Origin: Oceanospirillum linum | GTDB lineage: Bacteria > Pseudomonadota > Gammaproteobacteria > Pseudomonadales > Halomonadaceae | Direction of reading: 5' to 3' | Length of the DNA stretch: 64,000 nucleotides | Assembly: GCF_900182785.1 (NCBI RefSeq) | Contig: NZ_FXTS01000004.1 | Coordinates: forward strand, 62,001-126,000 | In this document: piece by piece, positions 61,445-64,000 of the stretch | Position numbering within the stretch: position 1 is the stretch's first letter | Layout of the letters: each line of letters opens with the position of its first letter | Notes under the pieces: generated by a model | What the model was told of the DNA's origin: nothing | Databases searched by the model: none | What the model saw: only the letters and a program-made list of their open reading frames with translations | Translations under genes and position numbers: made by a program

Positions 61445-61804
61445 ATGAAAAAACGGTTTCGTTTCACCAATGACAAAATTCGCGCCTTACCCCCGAACCC
61501 GCCGGATGCCCGTGGTACGGATTTGGAGTTCTCGGACACCGACGTCATGGGGCTGAAGTGTCTGGTGGGCAAGTCGGGTAACAAGCGTTGGTTGCTGCGC
61601 TATCGAAGTCCATCTGGTAAACGTCGAAGCATTGCTTTAGGTCGGTTCCCGGATATGGATGTGGCGTTAGTGCGTAAAGCCACCCGAAAGTTATCTTCCT
61701 ATGTCAGCTCTTTTATGCTTCCGATTACAGATAATCCTCCCTCACCTTTACCCTACTCATCCAGCGGACAGCCCCCAGAAGCAAGCGGCCACGTCGCCCG
61801 TTGA
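61445..61804 (+). pseudogene. Truncated tyrosine integrase (arm-binding domain only)
   Basis: The first roughly 80 codons read like the N-terminal arm-binding domain (DUF4102) of phage/island tyrosine integrases: FTNDKIRALPPNPPDARGTDLEFSDTDVMGLKCLVGKSG, KRWLLRYRSPSGKRRSIALGRFPDMDVALVRK. After that the sequence has no family resemblance and ends at 61804. The core and catalytic domains (Arg-His-Arg-Tyr) are missing. It is a non-functional relic. A GGAGAAGGAG site precedes the ATG. Confidence 0.8.
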
Positions 61805-61937
61805 GTGCAGCGTATGGGAGGAGGCTGCAGGTGCTGTGCTGCGAATAAGTGGTATGAAATCTTCTTAAAAGATTTACCGGTATGCACCCCAATCTAATGA
61901 TCATGATGTCAGCTGCCTGCACAACGGTAATCCTAGA

Positions 61938-61957
61938 TATTTTGGATCGCCAAAATA
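61938..61957 (+). promoter_or_regulatory. Perfect palindrome upstream of the XRE-ImmA gene (candidate operator)
   Basis: TATTTTGG-ATCG-CCAAAATA is an 8-4-8 perfect inverted repeat about 85 bases before the XRE-domain gene. Its size and place suit an autoregulatory operator. TAAAAT at 61978-61983 could be a -10, with no clear -35. Confidence 0.5.
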
Positions 61958-62042
61958 CGACAAAATTGTTTTTCGGCTAAAATAACCACTGTTAGACTGT
62001 TAGTTATGTTGAAATTCCATCTGTACCTTAAGGTTCTCTAAA

Positions 62043-63182
62043 ATGGCTATAGCAAATATTAATACAGAAATGCTGATTTGGGCGCGTGAGCGCTCAGGCT
62101 TCTCTGTATCTGAGTTCGCTAGGAAGTGCCAGGTTACAGAGGAAAAGCTTGTAGAGTGGGAGTCTGGTGCAAAAGAGATTACATTTAATCAGGCTATGAC
62201 GTATGCCAACAAAGCTCATATTCCCTTTGGCTACCTCTTTCTGGATAAACCACCTATCGAAGAGCTGCCAATACCGGATTTACGCACCGTCGAAAGCCGG
62301 GCACTTGATAAAGCAAGTCCAGAGTTGATCGAAGTGACAAAACTAATGTTGCAAAGGCAAGAGTGGTACAAGGAGTATCTCAGGCAACATTTCTCTGCCC
62401 CATGTCAGGTTGTAGGGCGCTTTTCTGTTGAAGATAGTGTTATGAAGATCGTTTCTGATATGAGAAGTAAACTTTCAGTCGGAGCCCATCCTGATAGAGG
62501 GACATGGGAAGATTACTATCGTGATTTAGTAAAGCGCATAGAAGAGAATGGGATTCTTGTTATGCGCCAAGCAGATCTTGGGCATCATACCAGACCGTTA
62601 AAAGTGGAAGAGTTCAGAGGTTTCGCAATTGTAGATGAACTGGCTCCAATTATTTTTGTTAACCATGCTGACTCCCCTGGAGCCAGGCTTTTTACATTAA
62701 TACACGAACTATGTCACATCTGGATTGGACAGTCTGGTATTTCTGACGGAAATCCATCTACTCACAGGAAAGAAGAAGTGCTCTGCAATAGTGTCGCGGC
62801 AGAGTTTCTGGTCCCTGAAGCTGAGTTCAGTGATTTGTGGTCACATGCTGTTGATGACTGGACTGAAAATTTAGTGATTTTGGAAGGGCACTTCCATGTT
62901 AGCCGATGGGTTCTCGCTCGCAGAGCATTAACTCTCAGCTATATCCATAGTGATGAGTATGCAAGCTTTATTGCAGAAGAAAAAGCCAGGTATACAAAGC
63001 AGACTGGCAACGGTGGGCCCACATATTACAAAACAAAAAAGTCTCAAATTAGCCAGCTCTTCTCAAAAGCAGTTGTCAGTCAAGCTATGGCTGGACAGCT
63101 CCTCTTACGTGAAGCAGGCCAGTTATTGGGTGGAATGAAGCCGGGAAACATCGCTAACTTTGCTGAGGAGCTGGGCATTTGA
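62043..63182 (+). CDS. XRE-family helix-turn-helix protein with ImmA/IrrE metallopeptidase domain
   Basis: The 379-residue product starts with an XRE DNA-binding domain (residues about 8-70: MLIWARERSGFSVSEFARKCQVTEEKLVEWESG). A linker follows, then an ImmA/IrrE (COG2856) peptidase domain with the zinc motif HELCH at 221-225, and NSVAAEFLVPEAEF. Such proteins usually act as antitoxin or regulator in a pair with a toxin, cleaving or sensing a partner. It overlaps the next gene by four bases. It is in the tRNA-Leu island. Confidence 0.88.
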   Translation: MAIANINTEMLIWARERSGFSVSEFARKCQVTEEKLVEWESGAKEITFNQAMTYANKAHIPFGYLFLDKPPIEELPIPDLRTVESRALDKASPELIEVTKLMLQRQEWYKEYLRQHFSAPCQVVGRFSVEDSVMKIVSDMRSKLSVGAHPDRGTWEDYYRDLVKRIEENGILVMRQADLGHHTRPLKVEEFRGFAIVDELAPIIFVNHADSPGARLFTLIHELCHIWIGQSGISDGNPSTHRKEEVLCNSVAAEFLVPEAEFSDLWSHAVDDWTENLVILEGHFHVSRWVLARRALTLSYIHSDEYASFIAEEKARYTKQTGNGGPTYYKTKKSQISQLFSKAVVSQAMAGQLLLREAGQLLGGMKPGNIANFAEELGI

Positions 63183-63676
63183 GATATTTGTTGGATGCAA
63201 ATACTTATATTCAGGCAAAAAACCAGTATTACGGTATGGATATCTGTCCCGCATATTGGGAGTGGTTAGATCAGCAGTGTGATGCCGGTATTGTTGGTAG
63301 TGTGGACATGATTGGCCGAGAACTGAAAGACGGAAATGATGAGCTTGCACAGTGGGCCAAAGACCGCTCGCAGCACTTTATAGAAAATGATGATCAGGCG
63401 ACCCAAGCAGAGTTTATGAATATTCTTCAGTTTGTAATGGCTGGAGATTATAACCAAAAGAACAGGGATGATTTTCTCGCCAAGGCCGATCCTTGGATTA
63501 TTGCTAAAGCAAAAACCATTGGTGCAACAGTTGTTACTCATGAGGCATTACTCGCTCCTCAAACCAGAAAAGTGAAAGTTCCCAATATCTGCAATCGATT
63601 CGGAGTTCCGTGTATAGATACCTTCAGCTTTTTGAGAAAACTAAAAGCGAAGTTTGTTCTATCCGCTGGGATCTGA
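63179..63676 (+). CDS. DUF4411 (PIN-like) protein, probable toxin of the ImmA pair
   Basis: The 165-residue product starts LRYLLDANTYIQAKNQYYGMDICPAYWEWL, the DUF4411 N-terminus, with an early aspartate (residue 6) in the PIN style. Later KADPWIIAKAKTIGATVVTHE and KVPNICNRFGV follow. Putative acidic active-site residues are Asp6 and the Asp of ADPW near 102. The start is a TTG at 63179 within the upstream stop region (TTGA), with GAGGAG about seven bases before. No ATG is near. DUF4411 with an XRE/COG2856 partner is a known predicted toxin-antitoxin pairing. Confidence 0.85.
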   Translation: MRYLLDANTYIQAKNQYYGMDICPAYWEWLDQQCDAGIVGSVDMIGRELKDGNDELAQWAKDRSQHFIENDDQATQAEFMNILQFVMAGDYNQKNRDDFLAKADPWIIAKAKTIGATVVTHEALLAPQTRKVKVPNICNRFGVPCIDTFSFLRKLKAKFVLSAGI

Positions 63677-63807
63677 ATAAATTATGCGGGTTTTAGCTAT
63701 CAGGCTATCCAACAACAACCAAAGCTCTACAGCACAAACCAAGACCAAAAAAGAATCAATACCTGTATATTCAAAGAGTTACCAATGATAGCCACCACCC
63801 TTCCAAA

Positions 63808-63851
63808 GATTCAGAATCCGATTCCTTCGGGAGTGCCGGTTCGATTCCGGC
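63808..63851 (+). repeat. Right attachment-site repeat (attR)
   Basis: This is the second copy of the 44-base tRNA-Leu segment (one mismatch). After it TGGCACCA follows, which resembles the tRNA end TGGTACCA but lacks the three bases CAC of the acceptor stem. The 5' part of a tRNA is missing, so this copy is not a functional tRNA gene. Confidence 0.85.
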
Positions 63852-63862
63852 TGGCACCAACG

Positions 63863-63898
63863 AAAAAAGCCGGAAACAGACATATCCATTTCCGGCTT
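63863..63898 (-). terminator. Rho-independent terminator of the partial minus-strand gene
   Basis: A perfect AAGCCGGAAA/TTTCCGGCTT stem with a 12-base loop is followed on the minus strand by a T-run. T-rich sequence also lies on the plus side, so it could act in both directions. Confidence 0.85.
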
Positions 63899-63921
63899 GC
63901 AGTTTTTTTCTTAACCCTGGC

Positions 63922-64000
63922 TTAGTGTTGTTCAATCATAAAATGATCGAAGAACTTAGCCAGTTCATCATGGGCGGTGACCGGCAGGATGGTGGCGACA
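63922..64000 (-). CDS. C-terminal end of an unidentified gene (runs off the window)
   Basis: The minus strand reads 25 codons, ending VTAHDELAKFFDHFMIEQH and a TAA stop. A terminator lies 24 bases downstream, which supports a real gene. The fragment is too short to name. It marks the chromosomal gene beyond the right end of the island. Confidence 0.6.
   Translation of the reverse strand, partial: VATILPVTAHDELAKFFDHFMIEQH

Larger units (their letters stand above)
59177..63851 (+). mobile_element. tRNA-Leu-targeted genomic island or island remnant
   Basis: The region is bounded by a 44-base direct repeat of the tRNA-Leu 3' part. It holds a membrane M48 peptidase, a truncated tyrosine integrase, and an XRE-ImmA/DUF4411 pair. 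The coding DNA looks more A/T-rich than the flanking genes, as judged by eye. No complete integrase was seen, so it is probably a fixed remnant. The integrase fragment is not next to the tRNA, which suggests stacked or rearranged insertions. Confidence 0.8.

Noticed and set aside
63808..63859. A second tRNA-Leu gene at the right end of the island
   Set aside because: Only the 3' half is present; the acceptor 5' strand, D arm and most of the anticodon stem are missing.
1..64000. CRISPR array, insertion sequence or prophage
   Set aside because: No regularly spaced repeats, transposase or phage structural genes were seen; the only mobile signature is the tRNA-Leu island.

Overview
The window looks like a piece of chromosome from a marine gammaproteobacterium, most likely of the Oceanospirillales (Oceanospirillaceae-like). 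This is inferred from gene orders shared with Pseudomonas and relatives (rpsB-tsf-pyrH-frr-uppS-cdsA-dxr-rseP; glnD-dapC-yffB-dapD-dapE; isc-ndk-rlmN-pilW-rodZ-ispG-hisS-yfgM-bamB-der; trmJ-suhB; secF/secD/yajC/tgt/queA), a PA3496-type small acidic protein, and moderate GC content. No rRNA gene or phage structural gene was seen. Almost all sequence is dense housekeeping DNA. The accessory part is a short island at the right end.

Layout. 1-6164 (minus strand): ribosomal protein S2, EF-Ts, UMP kinase, ribosome recycling factor, then undecaprenyl-PP synthase, CDP-DAG synthase, DXP reductoisomerase and the start of the RseP protease. Hairpins lie between rpsB/tsf, tsf/pyrH and frr/uppS. 6594-15367 (plus): methionine aminopeptidase, the PII uridylyltransferase GlnD, and the succinylase branch of lysine/diaminopimelate synthesis (dapC, dapD, dapE with a YffB-like protein), followed by two small unknown genes. 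15512-33567: a mixed region with a membrane-anchored cold-shock protein, SlyX, BolA, a DUF3422 protein, a YbbA/YbbP-type ABC exporter divergent from tesA, small redox and pyridoxamine-oxidase-fold proteins, a DHH phosphoesterase, transporters, an NsrR-type nitric-oxide sensor, a potassium channel and several unknowns. 33765-36482: lysS and prfB, with the intact programmed +1 frameshift. 36810-38159: a two-gene unit of unknown function whose products read to me as diverged FliG C-terminal-domain repeats.

38283-50637 (minus): der, bamB, yfgM, hisS, ispG, rodZ, pilW, rlmN, ndk and a shortened isc operon (iscR-iscS-iscA) that lacks iscU, hscB, hscA and fdx and encodes a short IscS. The iscR promoter carries a recognisable IscR-type box. 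50868-58991: trmJ, a SuhB-family protein whose phosphatase residues are largely replaced, then secF, secD, yajC, tgt and queA.

59147-63851: a tRNA-Leu(CAA) gene with its own promoter and terminator, followed by a roughly 4.6-kb island bounded by a 44-bp direct repeat of the tRNA 3' part. The island carries a membrane M48 metallopeptidase fused to an N-terminal DUF1566/Lcl-like domain, a truncated tyrosine integrase, and a translationally coupled XRE-ImmA/IrrE plus DUF4411 (PIN-like) gene pair that resembles a toxin-antitoxin module, with a perfect palindrome upstream. A minus-strand gene fragment with its terminator closes the window.

All calls come from reading the sequence by eye. Family names are from recognised motifs and gene order, and no database search was run.
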